From assembly GCA_963807925.1 (NCBI GenBank), contig CAWEDP010000003.1:248001-312000 (forward strand): a stretch of 64,000 bases of DNA, written 5' to 3'. Positions 51,030 through 60,258 of the stretch are shown here, piece by piece; positions within the stretch are counted from its first letter, which is position 1; each line of letters begins with the position of its first letter. The notes under the pieces were generated by a model that had not been told where the DNA came from, searched no databases, and saw only the letters and a program-made list of their open reading frames with translations. A program made the translations under genes and the position numbers. This stretch comes from CAWEDP01 sp963807925 (lineage in GTDB: Bacteria; Acidobacteriota; Vicinamibacteria; Vicinamibacterales; CAVVIG01).

Positions 51030-51671
51030 ATGGGGGCGAATGTGAAAGTGCCGGCTGCCAGCGAGGCGCTGCCCGGCCGTCAGACGAGGATGGCGGTTCC
51101 CGCTGCACACTTCGTCAACGGTCATCGCCTCGAGCCGCCGTTTCCCGAGGGGCTCGCCTTTGCGACGTTCGGCATGGGTTGTTTCTGGGGCGCGGAGAAG
51201 ACGTTCTGGGCGCTTCCAGGCGTCTACACCACGGCCGTCGGATACGCCGCCGGGCACACGCCCAATCCGACGTACCGCGAAGTATGTTCCGGCATGACGG
51301 GGCACGCCGAAGTGGTTCTCGTCGTCTTCGATCCGCGGGTGGTTCGGTACGAAGATCTGCTGAAAGTGTTCTGGGAGAATCACGATCCGACGCAGGGCAT
51401 GCGGCAGGGCCATGACGTCGGCACACAGTATCGGTCCGGCATCTACGTCTACGACGCCGAGCAGCAGCGCGCCGCCACCGCCTCCCGGGATGCGTACGCC
51501 GGGCGGCTCTCGCGAGCCGGGTATGGCGCGATCACGACCGAAATCGCTCCCGCCGGCGAGTTCTATTATGCGGAGGACTATCACCAGCAGTACCTTGCGA
51601 AGAATCCGCACGGGTACTGCGGACTCGGCGGCACTGGTGTGAGCTGTCCGGTCGGCGTGGCCAGATCGTAG
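51030..51671 (+). CDS. msrA: Peptide-methionine (S)-S-oxide reductase
   Basis: 213-aa MsrA with catalytic Cys51 in GMGCFWGAEKTFW, plus YAGGxTxNPTYREVCSGMTGHAE-type substrate loop (AAGHTPNPTYREVCSG) and the C-terminal resolving Cys region GYCGLGGTGVSCP. It reduces methionine-S-sulfoxide. An N-terminal extension of about 40 residues precedes the core. It is on the same strand as msrB but 4.5 kb away. Confidence 0.93.
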   Translation: MGANVKVPAASEALPGRQTRMAVPAAHFVNGHRLEPPFPEGLAFATFGMGCFWGAEKTFWALPGVYTTAVGYAAGHTPNPTYREVCSGMTGHAEVVLVVFDPRVVRYEDLLKVFWENHDPTQGMRQGHDVGTQYRSGIYVYDAEQQRAATASRDAYAGRLSRAGYGAITTEIAPAGEFYYAEDYHQQYLAKNPHGYCGLGGTGVSCPVGVARS

Positions 51672-51829
51672 TCGGTTCCCGCTCGTCCTGACGACGGATC
51701 TGTGCTTCCCTGCTCGATCCTGAGACGCGGCGAAGCGCTCCGGGTCCCATCAGGGCCAAAAGGCGCACTGCCTCGCGGTCTTGCGGCAGCCGACGGGTGG
51801 ACGGCAAATTGCGAGGAGGCCTGCAGCGA

Positions 51830-52081
51830 ATGGCGGCCTCTGAAGCACCGACCTGTCCCACGCGCGGCAATCGTCGGGCGCGGAGCTTCTTGTGCATCTG
51901 CGCGTGGTGCAAGCGCATCAAGGTCGACGATGATCGGTGGGAGCCCGCCGACGAGTGCGCGCCGGGCGAACCGTCGGCGACCCTCACGCACGGCCTCTGC
52001 CCGCTGTGCGCCGCACGGTTCGAACGCGTCGGCCGATCCGCCACCCTGTTCGGCGACGGGATGAGCGGCACCTTGCCCTGA
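51830..52081 (+). CDS. Small Cys-rich protein with a CxxC pair of pairs
   Basis: 83 aa. Start at 51830 is chosen because GAGGAGG lies 10 nt upstream. The core FLCICAWCKRIKVDDDRWE and HGLCPLCAARFE form CxxC...CxxC, similar to the small zinc domain often found at the end of PAS or response-regulator proteins, but here it stands alone. Function unknown. It lies between msrA and the quinone oxidoreductase. Confidence 0.6.
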   Translation: MAASEAPTCPTRGNRRARSFLCICAWCKRIKVDDDRWEPADECAPGEPSATLTHGLCPLCAARFERVGRSATLFGDGMSGTLP

Positions 52082-52118
52082 TCCGCCGCCGAATGGCCCA
52101 AGTGATACCCTGTGGGCC

Positions 52119-53090
52119 ATGAAAGCCATTCGCATCCACGCGTTCGGCGGCCCCGAGGTTCTGACCTGCGAGGAGGTCCCGGCGCCCGTGCCCAAGCCGG
52201 GCGACGCGCTCGTCAAGATCGACGCGGCCGGTCTCAACTTCATCGACGTCTATCAGCGCACCGGCATCTACAAGCTGCATCTGCCGGCCACGCTCGGACT
52301 GGAAGGCGGCGGCATCGTGACTGCGATCGGCAGCGAGGTCGACCGCGTCAAGATCGGCGATCGCGTCGCGTGGACGAGCGTGCCTGGTGCCTACGCGGAA
52401 TTCGCGGCCGTACCGGTCGACCGGCTGGTCGTACTGCCCGACGGCGTCACGACGAAGCAGGGCGCGGCGACGATGCTTCAGGGACTCACCGCGCACTACC
52501 TGGCGCATTCGACGTTCCCGTTGCGGGGCGGCGACACGTGCCTCATCCACGCGGGCGCCGGCGGTGTCGGCCTGCTGCTGACGCAGATCGCGAAACTCCG
52601 CGGCGCACGCGTCATCACGACCGTCTCCACCGAAGAGAAGGCGGCGCTCTCGCGCGACGCCGGCGCCGATCTGGTCGTGCTCTACACGACTCAGGATTTC
52701 GAAGCCGAGGTAAAGCGCTTCACCGACGGCCGGGGCGTGCAGGTCGTCTACGACTCGGTTGGAAAGACGACGTTCGACAAGAGCGTGAACTGCCTCGCGA
52801 TGCGCGGGATGCTGGTCCTCTTCGGTCAGTCGAGCGGTGTCGTGCCGGCGGTCGACCCGCAGGTCCTCAGTCAGAAAGGTTCGCTGTTCTTCACTAGGCC
52901 GACCCTGGTCCACTACATCGCCTCGCGCGCGGAGCTCGAAGAGCGCGCACGCGACCTCTTCGCGTGGATCGTCGCGGGGAAGCTGCGTCTGCGCGTCCAG
53001 TTCGAGTTTCCACTGGCGGGGGTCGCCGAGGCGCACGACGCGCTGACCGGGCGCAAGACCACGGGGAAGGTCCTGCTGATTCCCAACTAG
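52119..53090 (+). CDS. Quinone oxidoreductase (zeta-crystallin/Qor-like)
   Basis: 323-aa medium-chain dehydrogenase without the zinc ligands, as in NADPH:quinone reductases. The N-terminal GroES-like domain starts MKAIRIHAFGGPEVL; the nucleotide-binding motif is HAGAGGVGLLLTQIAK, followed by VITTVSTEEKAAL. The end TGRKTTGKVLLIPN is typical. It should reduce quinones with NADPH in the cytoplasm. A weak TACCCT box lies 7 nt before the ATG. Confidence 0.9.
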   Translation: MKAIRIHAFGGPEVLTCEEVPAPVPKPGDALVKIDAAGLNFIDVYQRTGIYKLHLPATLGLEGGGIVTAIGSEVDRVKIGDRVAWTSVPGAYAEFAAVPVDRLVVLPDGVTTKQGAATMLQGLTAHYLAHSTFPLRGGDTCLIHAGAGGVGLLLTQIAKLRGARVITTVSTEEKAALSRDAGADLVVLYTTQDFEAEVKRFTDGRGVQVVYDSVGKTTFDKSVNCLAMRGMLVLFGQSSGVVPAVDPQVLSQKGSLFFTRPTLVHYIASRAELEERARDLFAWIVAGKLRLRVQFEFPLAGVAEAHDALTGRKTTGKVLLIPN

Positions 53091-53120
53091 CGCGGCGGCC
53101 GCCGGAGCCGAACCGCTCCA

Positions 53121-53429
53121 TCAGCTCTGAGGGGACGGCAGTCGGGGCAGCTCGGTCTGCGGCGAATGCGTTTCGTACAGGTCGCCCGCCGCGTCGAGCT
53201 GGTATTCGGCAATCGCCTCCGTCACCTCGTTGCCGTACACGTCGGTCGCCGCGTCCGGGTCGTCGGCAGCCGTTGTATCCAGTCGAGGAGGCTGGCGCAT
53301 CGGTCGGTCGGCGGCCGAGCTCGTCGGTACAGCCGCCACCGGCTGAGGACGCGACCCGAGCAGCTGGACTGTTCGCAGTGAACCAAGCACGGCAAGTGTC
53401 AGCGTCGTGACAGCCAGAACCCTCAACAC
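53121..53429 (-). CDS. Small single-TM hypothetical protein, divergent from PBP1A
   Basis: 102 aa from GTG at 53429 (GGAGG about 10 nt upstream; the same frame is open further but lacks support). Residues 2-19 form a membrane helix (LRVLAVTTLTLAVLGSL), followed by an acidic, Pro-rich outside tail (DTTAADDPDAATDVYGNEVTE). No family recognised. Because it is divergent from the PBP1A gene, it may be a cell-envelope protein, but this is only positional. Confidence 0.5.
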   Translation of the reverse strand: MLRVLAVTTLTLAVLGSLRTVQLLGSRPQPVAAVPTSSAADRPMRQPPRLDTTAADDPDAATDVYGNEVTEAIAEYQLDAAGDLYETHSPQTELPRLPSPQS

Positions 53430-53522
53430 CTCGCGATTGCCTCCGCCGCCGCCCGCTGCAACGGCAATGCCACGAAGCGGCGAATCCTCATCGGTGGCGC
53501 ACGTGTTGCAGCGAGCGCGCCC

Positions 53523-55874
53523 GTGAGCACTTCCGATCCGGCATCCAGGGGTTCTCGCGGGCTGCGCCGGGAGATCCGGATCGCATACGGCAGACATCCC
53601 ACGGTCGTCGCGTCGCTCTTCGCCTTTCTCGGTGCGGCCGTTTTCGCGCCGGTGCTGGTGGCCGGTTGGGTGACGTTCGGGCTTGCGCGCGACCTTCCCG
53701 ACAAAGACGCCATCAGACGCATCGGCGACATGGATCAGGCGACGAGCGTCCTGGATGACGCCGGCCACGTGGCGTTCACTTTCTTCCGCGAACAGCGGAT
53801 CGAGGTCCCGCTTTCGCGCATGTCGCCGCACCTGATTCGTGCGCTTCTCGCCACCGAGGATCAACGCTTCTACGATCATCACGGATTCGATCTCTACCGC
53901 ATCGTGGCCGCGGGGTGGGCAGATCTCCGCCATCGCCGCGCCGCGCAGGGCGCGAGCACCATCACCCAGCAGCTTGCGCGTCAGAGCTTCCTGAAGCCGG
54001 AGAAGACGCTGCGCCGGAAGGTGCAGGAGCTGGTCCTTGCCGGCCGCATCGAGCAGCTGTACTCGAAGGACCAGATTCTCGAGCTGTACCTGAACAAGGT
54101 GTACTTCGGCGACGGCCGCTACGGCGCCGAGGCGGCATCGCGCGGTTTCTTCGGCAAATCCGCGTCGGATCTGACGCTCTCGGAGGCAGCGACGCTCGCC
54201 GGCCTGGTGAAGTCTCCGTCGGCCTACGCGCCGACGATCAATCGCGAGCGCGCCATCGCCCGGCGCAATGTCGTCCTCCAGGCGATGCTCGACGCCAGGC
54301 TGATCGATCGCGCGACGTGGCAGGCCGCCCGAGCCTCCCCGATGACGCTCAACAGCACGCTGCCCTCCGAGGAGCCGTACGGGCAGTACGTGAAGGAACA
54401 GATCCGGCGCGAGCTGGTCGATCGGTTCGGCTGGCAGCGCGTCTTTCTCGGGGGGCTCCGCGTCTACTCGACCGTCGATATGACGATGCAGCGCCAGGCG
54501 GAGGAGGCGGTCCGGACGTCGCTGGCCGCTCTCACCGCGCGGCGCGCGAGATGGAAGCACGCGGCCGCCGGCGCCGGGTCGCCGCCGCTGCAGGCGGCGC
54601 TGCTGGCGATCGATCCGAAGACCGGACGGATTCGCGCCATGGTCGGCGGCCGCGACTTCAACGAAAGCTCGTTCAACCGGGCCGTGCAGGCGAAGCGCCA
54701 GCCGGGCTCGGCGTTCAAGCCGTTCGTCTACGCCACGGCACTCGAGATGGGGTACTCGCCCGCCACTCTCCTGACGCGGCTCGACGACCCGGTCGTGACC
54801 GTCAACGGGGCCTGGACGCCCGAGGACGAGGAATCGTCGGCGTCATCGATGACGCTCCGGACCGCGCTCCGCACCTCGAGCAACCGCGCCGCCGTGCGCC
54901 TGCTGCAGCAGGTCGGGATCCGCCGCACCGTCGACTTCGCGAAAGCGATGGGCGTCGGCGACCTGCCTGTCGTTCCGTCGCTCGCCCTGGGCTCCGGGGA
55001 GGTGACGCTGGAGGCGATGACGGCCGCTTACGCGGCATTCGCGAATCACGGCCTGGTGCCGCCCACCGTGCTCGTCCGCCGTGTGGAAGATCGCGACGGG
55101 ACGATTCTCTTCGACGACCATTCCGAGCCGACTCGCGCCGTCAGCGAGACAACGGCATTTCTGATGGCGACCATGCTCGCCGACGTCATCGACGCGGGCA
55201 CCGCCGCCCGGGCCCGAAGCCTCGGCTTCACGCTGCCGGCCGGCGGAAAGACCGGCACCACCAACGACTTCAACGACGCCTGGTTCGTCGGCTTCACGTC
55301 GCAGCTGGCGACGGGCGTGTGGGTCGGCTTCGATCAGCCGCAGACGATTCTGCCGCAGGGATTCGCCGCGCAGGTGGCGGTACCGCTGTGGACGGCCTTC
55401 ATGAAGAGCGCGACCGCTGGCGACAAGCCGGAGTGGTTCGCCGCGCCCCCGGGTATCACGACGGCGCAGGTCTGCCGGGTGTCTGGAAAACTCGCGACCG
55501 ATGCCTGCCGGGACGCCGACAGCGCTGAGGGCGGCGGGGCCAGATCGTCGACGGTGTACACGGAGTACTTCGTCCGCGGAACCGAGCCGACGAGCTACTG
55601 TGACGTCCACGAGACCAGAGGGATCATCGGACGGATCGCAGGCCTGTTCGGCGCATCCGAGCGGCCGCCGGCCCCGAGAACCGAGCCGGTGCCGCCCGCC
55701 CAGGCGCCTGCCGCCGCGGCCGTCCGCGAGGAACCGCGGCCGGCGCGCGGCAAAGCGCCGCCGTCCGACCCGAAGCCGGGGAAACGCGGATTCTGGAAGC
55801 GCATCTTCCACCTCGGCGGCGGCGAGCGCGCCGACGACGAAGATCAGCGGGCGCTCGGCCGGTCGTCGCGGTAG
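53523..55874 (+). CDS. Penicillin-binding protein 1A-like bifunctional transglycosylase/transpeptidase
   Basis: 783 aa. Short cytoplasmic lead and TM (about residues 28-50), then a GT51 transglycosylase (ATEDQRFYDHHG with the catalytic Glu, GASTITQQLAR) and a penicillin-binding domain with SAFK (PGSAFKPFVYA), SSN (TSSNRAAV) and KTG (GGKTGTTNDF). It polymerises and cross-links peptidoglycan. The C-terminal 130 residues are Pro/Arg-rich and end in a basic tail, longer than usual. GTG start at 53523. Confidence 0.93.
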   Translation: MSTSDPASRGSRGLRREIRIAYGRHPTVVASLFAFLGAAVFAPVLVAGWVTFGLARDLPDKDAIRRIGDMDQATSVLDDAGHVAFTFFREQRIEVPLSRMSPHLIRALLATEDQRFYDHHGFDLYRIVAAGWADLRHRRAAQGASTITQQLARQSFLKPEKTLRRKVQELVLAGRIEQLYSKDQILELYLNKVYFGDGRYGAEAASRGFFGKSASDLTLSEAATLAGLVKSPSAYAPTINRERAIARRNVVLQAMLDARLIDRATWQAARASPMTLNSTLPSEEPYGQYVKEQIRRELVDRFGWQRVFLGGLRVYSTVDMTMQRQAEEAVRTSLAALTARRARWKHAAAGAGSPPLQAALLAIDPKTGRIRAMVGGRDFNESSFNRAVQAKRQPGSAFKPFVYATALEMGYSPATLLTRLDDPVVTVNGAWTPEDEESSASSMTLRTALRTSSNRAAVRLLQQVGIRRTVDFAKAMGVGDLPVVPSLALGSGEVTLEAMTAAYAAFANHGLVPPTVLVRRVEDRDGTILFDDHSEPTRAVSETTAFLMATMLADVIDAGTAARARSLGFTLPAGGKTGTTNDFNDAWFVGFTSQLATGVWVGFDQPQTILPQGFAAQVAVPLWTAFMKSATAGDKPEWFAAPPGITTAQVCRVSGKLATDACRDADSAEGGGARSSTVYTEYFVRGTEPTSYCDVHETRGIIGRIAGLFGASERPPAPRTEPVPPAQAPAAAAVREEPRPARGKAPPSDPKPGKRGFWKRIFHLGGGERADDEDQRALGRSSR

Positions 55875-55888
55875 CGGATGGGCGTCGC

Positions 55889-57544
55889 TCACTGCGGATC
55901 GTCGACCGGCGGCCGTGCGGCAATCGGCATTCGCCACCCGGTTCCGAACGCGCGATCGGTCACCTTCAATCCCGGCGCTGCCTGTTTTCGCTTGAATTCC
56001 GCGCCCCGCACCAGCCGCAGCACGCGCGTGACGGTTGGCGCATCGAAGCCTGCGGCGATGATCTCGGCCGCCGGCTGGTGCTGCTCGACGTGGCGTTGCA
56101 GGATGCTGTCGAGGACGTCGTACGGCGGCAGCGAGTCCTGATCGGTCTGATTGGGCCGCAGCTCGGCCGATGGCGGCTTGGTCAGCGTGGACCGGGGAAT
56201 GAGGTCGCGCCCGCGGGATTGATTCAGCCACTGCGCGACCCGGTACACCATCGTCTTCGGGACGTCGGCGATGACCGCCAGTCCGCCCGACATGTCGCCG
56301 TACAGCGTGCAGTACCCGACGGCGAGCTCCGACTTGTTGCCGGTCGTCAGCAGCAGCGATCCGCGCTTGTTGGAGAGCGCCATCAGCAGGTTCCCGCGGA
56401 TGCGCGCCTGGATGTTCTCCTCGGTGACGTCCCTGGCGGTCCCGCTGAATGCGCCCCCGAGGGTCTGTTCCATCGCCTTCATCGCGTCCGCAATCGGCAG
56501 CGTCAGCGTGCCGATGCCCAGATTCGCCGCCAGCCTCAGGGCATCGTCGATGCTGCCGCGGCTGGAGAACGGCGACGGCATGAGCACGCCGAGCACGCAG
56601 TCCGGCCCGAGGGCCTCGGCGGCGATGGTCGCAGTGAGCGCCGAGTCGATGCCGCCCGACAACCCGAGGACGACGGTGGCGAAGCCGCACTTGCGCGCGT
56701 AGTCGCGAGTGCCGAGCACCAGCGCGTGCCAGACCTCGGACTCGACGACCGTGTCCGGCGCGGGTGCGATCGGGCGCGCGGCGAGATCGCAGATGACGAC
56801 ATCGCGCGCGAACGATCGGCCGCGCGCGATCGGCGCGCCGGCAGCATCGAAGGCACAGCTCCGCCCATCGAAAACGAGGTCGTCGTTACCGCCGAACTGG
56901 TTGACGTAGACGACCGGCACAAGGTATTTGCGCGCGAGGCTCCCCAGCATCTCGTCGCGCAGACGCGCCTTCCCTGCCGAGAAGGGCGACGATGAAAGAT
57001 TCACGATCGCTTTGGCGCCCGCCTCGACCAGTTCCTCGATCGGATCGTGATGATACCGGCGCCGTTTCCAGAAATCGCGGTCGTTCCAGACGTCCTCGCA
57101 GATGCTGATGCCGAGCGGGCAGCCGGCGAGCTCGAGGATCTGCGGCCCGAGGAACGGCTCGAAGTAGCGATCCTCGTCGAAGACGTCGTAGGTGGGGAGC
57201 AGCGACTTGCGAAACCGCTGCTCGGCGCAGCCGCCGCGCAGGAGCACGGCGCTGTTGAACAGCGGCCGTCCTTCGTCGGCCGGGTTCGGCTCGGCGAGGC
57301 CGACCAGCACCGGCGGCAGGGTCGAGAGCCGCCTCGCGAGATCCTTCAGGGTGATCCAGCTCTGGCGCACGAACGCCTGGCTGAGGAGCAGATCGCGAGG
57401 AAGGTAACCGACCAGTGCGAGCTCGGGCGTCACCGCCAGATCGACGCCGGCGGCCGCGGCCTCGCGCACCGCCTCCTCGATCAGCGCGGCGTTGCCCGCG
57501 AGGTCGCCGACCGTGGGATTGATCTGGAGCAGGGCGATCTTCAC
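55889..57544 (-). CDS. nadE: Glutamine-dependent NAD+ synthetase
   Basis: 551-aa two-domain enzyme converting nicotinic-acid adenine dinucleotide to NAD+. The N-terminal nitrilase-like glutaminase shows the Glu41-Lys113-Cys149 triad (TPELALVGY, FRKSLLPTYD, GISICEDVW). The C-terminal synthetase has the P-loop SGGIDS (residues 296-301). The length fits the glutaminase-fused form. It converges on PBP1A (14-nt gap) and is followed in the same direction by the GT2 gene. Confidence 0.94.
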   Translation of the reverse strand: MKIALLQINPTVGDLAGNAALIEEAVREAAAAGVDLAVTPELALVGYLPRDLLLSQAFVRQSWITLKDLARRLSTLPPVLVGLAEPNPADEGRPLFNSAVLLRGGCAEQRFRKSLLPTYDVFDEDRYFEPFLGPQILELAGCPLGISICEDVWNDRDFWKRRRYHHDPIEELVEAGAKAIVNLSSSPFSAGKARLRDEMLGSLARKYLVPVVYVNQFGGNDDLVFDGRSCAFDAAGAPIARGRSFARDVVICDLAARPIAPAPDTVVESEVWHALVLGTRDYARKCGFATVVLGLSGGIDSALTATIAAEALGPDCVLGVLMPSPFSSRGSIDDALRLAANLGIGTLTLPIADAMKAMEQTLGGAFSGTARDVTEENIQARIRGNLLMALSNKRGSLLLTTGNKSELAVGYCTLYGDMSGGLAVIADVPKTMVYRVAQWLNQSRGRDLIPRSTLTKPPSAELRPNQTDQDSLPPYDVLDSILQRHVEQHQPAAEIIAAGFDAPTVTRVLRLVRGAEFKRKQAAPGLKVTDRAFGTGWRMPIAARPPVDDPQ

Positions 57545-57589
57545 GTGTTCGGGCCGCCGGCGGCGCGGATGCGGCCGCCGCCGGATCTG

Positions 57590-58354
57590 TCATTCGGTGA
57601 ACCGGTACTTCAGCAGGACCCAGAGCGCGACAATCCCGTCGCGCCAGGTGATCTTCTTGCCTTCATGATAGCCGCGTCCGTCGTAGGTGATCGGGATCTC
57701 GTAGACGCGGTACTGCCGCTTGAACACCTTCGCGGTGATCTCCGGCTCGATGCCGAAGCCGTCGGACCGCAGCGTCATCGACCGCAGCACGTCGACGCGC
57801 ATCGCCTTGTAGCACGTCTCCATGTCGGTGAGCATCGTGTTGTAGAGGATGTTGGTGGCCACCGTCAGGAGCCGGTTGCCCAGGTAGTGCGAGAAGAGAA
57901 ACACCCGGTGCCGGCCGAGGAACCGCGATCCGAAGACGACGTCGGCGCGCCCCTGGCAGATGAGCTCGATGAGCTGCGGGTACTCCTCGGGCGAGTATTC
58001 GAGATCCGCGTCCTGGATGATCATCAGGTCGCCGGTGACCGCCTCGAACCCGCGGCGCAGGGCCGCGCCCTTGCCCTGATTGCGGCTCTGTCTCAGCAGC
58101 GTGAACCCGAGCTCCTTCTGCAGGGCGACCAATATCTCGCTCGTGCCGTCGGTCGAACAGTCGTCGATCACGATGAGCTCGGTGCGAATCTCGACCGCGA
58201 GCACCCGGCGGATGATCTCGTCGATGGTGGTGCGCTCGTTGAACACCGGCATCACCACCGACAGGAGCGGATTGAGCGGGACCAGGCTCGCGCGGCGCGC
58301 CAGCGACGACATCGCGGGAGCCTCGCCCACCCGGGCGGCGTGTTCGGGCGTCAT
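57590..58354 (-). CDS. GT2 family glycosyltransferase (dolichol-phosphate mannosyltransferase-like)
   Basis: 254 aa; a second Met at 58312 would give 240 aa, nearer the usual length. GT-A fold motifs: LSVVMPVFNERTTIDEII, VIDDCSTDGTSEIL, LLRQSRNQGKGAALRRGFE, and the DxD-like DADLEYSPEEY; no C-terminal TM is seen, so it is likely a soluble type acting at the membrane. It would transfer a sugar to polyprenyl phosphate. It lies 45 nt upstream of nadE on the same strand. Confidence 0.87.
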   Translation of the reverse strand: MTPEHAARVGEAPAMSSLARRASLVPLNPLLSVVMPVFNERTTIDEIIRRVLAVEIRTELIVIDDCSTDGTSEILVALQKELGFTLLRQSRNQGKGAALRRGFEAVTGDLMIIQDADLEYSPEEYPQLIELICQGRADVVFGSRFLGRHRVFLFSHYLGNRLLTVATNILYNTMLTDMETCYKAMRVDVLRSMTLRSDGFGIEPEITAKVFKRQYRVYEIPITYDGRGYHEGKKITWRDGIVALWVLLKYRFTE

Positions 58355-58423
58355 CCAGCCGATCACCGTACCATACCGGTTCAGCGAGCGTCCATCCCGC
58401 GCGTGATACGATGCCCGAAGGCC

Positions 58424-59434
58424 ATGCCGTTTCGCGACGTGATCGGCCACCGTCGACTGCTGCCGCTCCTGGCGCGCTCGATCGCCCGCGAATCGCTGCC
58501 GCCGAGCCTGATCTTCGCGGGACCCGCCGGGGTGGGCAAGCGGCTGGTCGCGATGGCCACCGCCCAGGCGCTCAACTGCACCAGCCGCGTCGGCCAGCCG
58601 CCCGACATCGATGCGTGCGGCCGCTGCGGCGCGTGCGCGCGGATCGCGCGCGGCCTGCATGCCGACGTCATCCTCGTGGAGCCGGGCGACAACGGGTCGA
58701 TCAGGATCGAGCAGATCCGGGATGTCGTGGATCGCGCCACGTACCGCCCGTTCGAGGGCCGCCGCCGCGTCGTGATCCTCGATGGCGCCGAGGCGCTGGG
58801 TCCCCCGGCGCAGAACGCGCTGCTGAAGACGCTCGAAGAGCCGCGTCCCGCGTCGATGTTCATCCTCGTCACGCCGCAGCCTGACCTGCTGTTGCCGACG
58901 GTGCGGTCGCGGTGTCCGCGCCTGCGGTTCGGTCCCCTCGCGGCTGCAGACGTGGCGGCGGCGCTCGTCCGCCGCGGCCGCAGCGAGCGCGAGGCGCTGG
59001 CGGTCGCCGCCGTTGCCGACGGCAGCCTCCGCCGCGCCCTCGACGCCGCCGGCGGCCAACTCGCGGAGGGCCGTGACCTCGCCCGGCAGGTGCTGACGCG
59101 CGCGGCCACGACCGACGATCCGCGCCGGCGACTCGACGGCGCGAAGGACCTGCTGGCCAACACCGGCGCCGGCGGGGCGGCCGATCGCGGTCAGCTCGCG
59201 GTCCAGCTGCGCTCGATGGCCTCGCTGCTGCGCGACGCCGGGATCGTGGCCGCGCGCGCGGACCTGGCGGCCCTGGCGAGCCCCGATCTCCTGCCGGTGC
59301 TCGAGCAGCTCGGCCGGGTGTACACGGGCGAGCGGGGGCTGCGGGCGTTTGCCGCCGTCGACCAGGCGCTCGCGGCTCTCGATCGGAACGCGGGCGTCAA
59401 GACCGTGGCAGACTGGCTGATGCTGCAGCTGTAA
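58424..59434 (+). CDS. holB: DNA polymerase III delta' subunit
   Basis: 336-aa clamp-loader subunit. Walker A is GPAGVGKRLVAMATAQ, followed by the zinc-finger cysteines in CGRCGACARIARG and SRC (sensor region, TVRSRCPRL) with LLKTLEEPRPAS. The start at 58424 gives MPFRDVIGHRRLLPLLAR, the normal beginning; the frame is open far upstream on this strand but opposite to nadE and the GT2 gene. ricT follows after 14 nt, as in many bacteria. Confidence 0.9.
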   Translation: MPFRDVIGHRRLLPLLARSIARESLPPSLIFAGPAGVGKRLVAMATAQALNCTSRVGQPPDIDACGRCGACARIARGLHADVILVEPGDNGSIRIEQIRDVVDRATYRPFEGRRRVVILDGAEALGPPAQNALLKTLEEPRPASMFILVTPQPDLLLPTVRSRCPRLRFGPLAAADVAAALVRRGRSEREALAVAAVADGSLRRALDAAGGQLAEGRDLARQVLTRAATTDDPRRRLDGAKDLLANTGAGGAADRGQLAVQLRSMASLLRDAGIVAARADLAALASPDLLPVLEQLGRVYTGERGLRAFAAVDQALAALDRNAGVKTVADWLMLQL

Positions 59435-59448
59435 CATCGGATGCGCAT

Positions 59449-60222
59449 GTGATGGTGAATAGCTCCGAACCGGTCCGGCTCGTATCGGCGAAGCTCTCGG
59501 CGGTCGGCCGCTCGCAGACGTTTCTTCTCGACGCGCGCGCGGCCGACCGCCGCCCGCGGCCGGGCGACCGGATCGTCGTGAATGCCGAGAACGGTCCGGC
59601 CGTCGCCACGGTCGCCCCGTCGATCCCGCCCATCGAGGCGCGGCGCCGTCCGGCGCCCGATTCGCCGCGCCGCGCCGTTCGCATCGCCACGCGCGACGAC
59701 CTCGTCACGCGGCTGAAGCACGAGCAGCGCGAGCGGGAAGCGCACCGTGTGGCCCTGCTCAAGATCCGCGAGCGCGGTCTGGGCATGAAGCTGGCGCGCG
59801 TCGAGCAGGTGTTCGACGGCTCGCGCCTGATCTTCTATTTCACGGCCGAAGGGCGGGTCGACTTCCGCGATCTGGTGAGAGAGCTCGCATCGGATTTCCA
59901 CACGCGGATCGAAATGCGGCAGATCGGCGTGCGCGACGAGGCCAAGATGCTGGGCGGATACGGCACGTGCGGGCGCCCGTTGTGCTGCACGACGTTCCTG
60001 ACGGCGTTCGAGCCGGTGTCGATCAAGATGGCCAAGCAGCAGGACCTGAGCCTCAACCCGTCCAAACTGTCGGGTCTGTGCGGCAGGCTGAAGTGCTGTC
60101 TCCGGTACGAGCTCCCGAACGCCAAGGGGGTCGTCCACGGCGGGTGCGGCAGCGAAGGCGGCTGCGACAACCCGACCGGATGCGGCGCCGGCGGCTGCGG
60201 CACGTGCAACTGCCACGCGTGA
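59449..60222 (+). CDS. ricT: RicT/PSP1-like regulatory protein
   Basis: 257-aa PSP1 C-terminal domain protein (YaaT/RicT). The Cys pattern YGTCGRPLCCTTFL and SGLCGRLKCCLRYEL is the family hallmark and, in RicT, helps hold an Fe-S cluster with partner proteins in RNA maturation. A further Cys-rich tail (GGCGSEGGCDNPTGCGAGGC) is unusual in its richness. It sits in the conserved holB-ricT order. Starts GTG at 59449; ATG at 59452 is the next candidate. Confidence 0.88.
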   Translation: MMVNSSEPVRLVSAKLSAVGRSQTFLLDARAADRRPRPGDRIVVNAENGPAVATVAPSIPPIEARRRPAPDSPRRAVRIATRDDLVTRLKHEQREREAHRVALLKIRERGLGMKLARVEQVFDGSRLIFYFTAEGRVDFRDLVRELASDFHTRIEMRQIGVRDEAKMLGGYGTCGRPLCCTTFLTAFEPVSIKMAKQQDLSLNPSKLSGLCGRLKCCLRYELPNAKGVVHGGCGSEGGCDNPTGCGAGGCGTCNCHA

Positions 60223-60258
60223 AGCGGCCCCGACCCGGGCGGCCCCCGACCGACTGAC

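Noticed and set aside
57047..58423. Upstream extension of the holB frame, opposite nadE and the GT2 gene
   Set aside because: No family similarity; holB starts normally at 58424.
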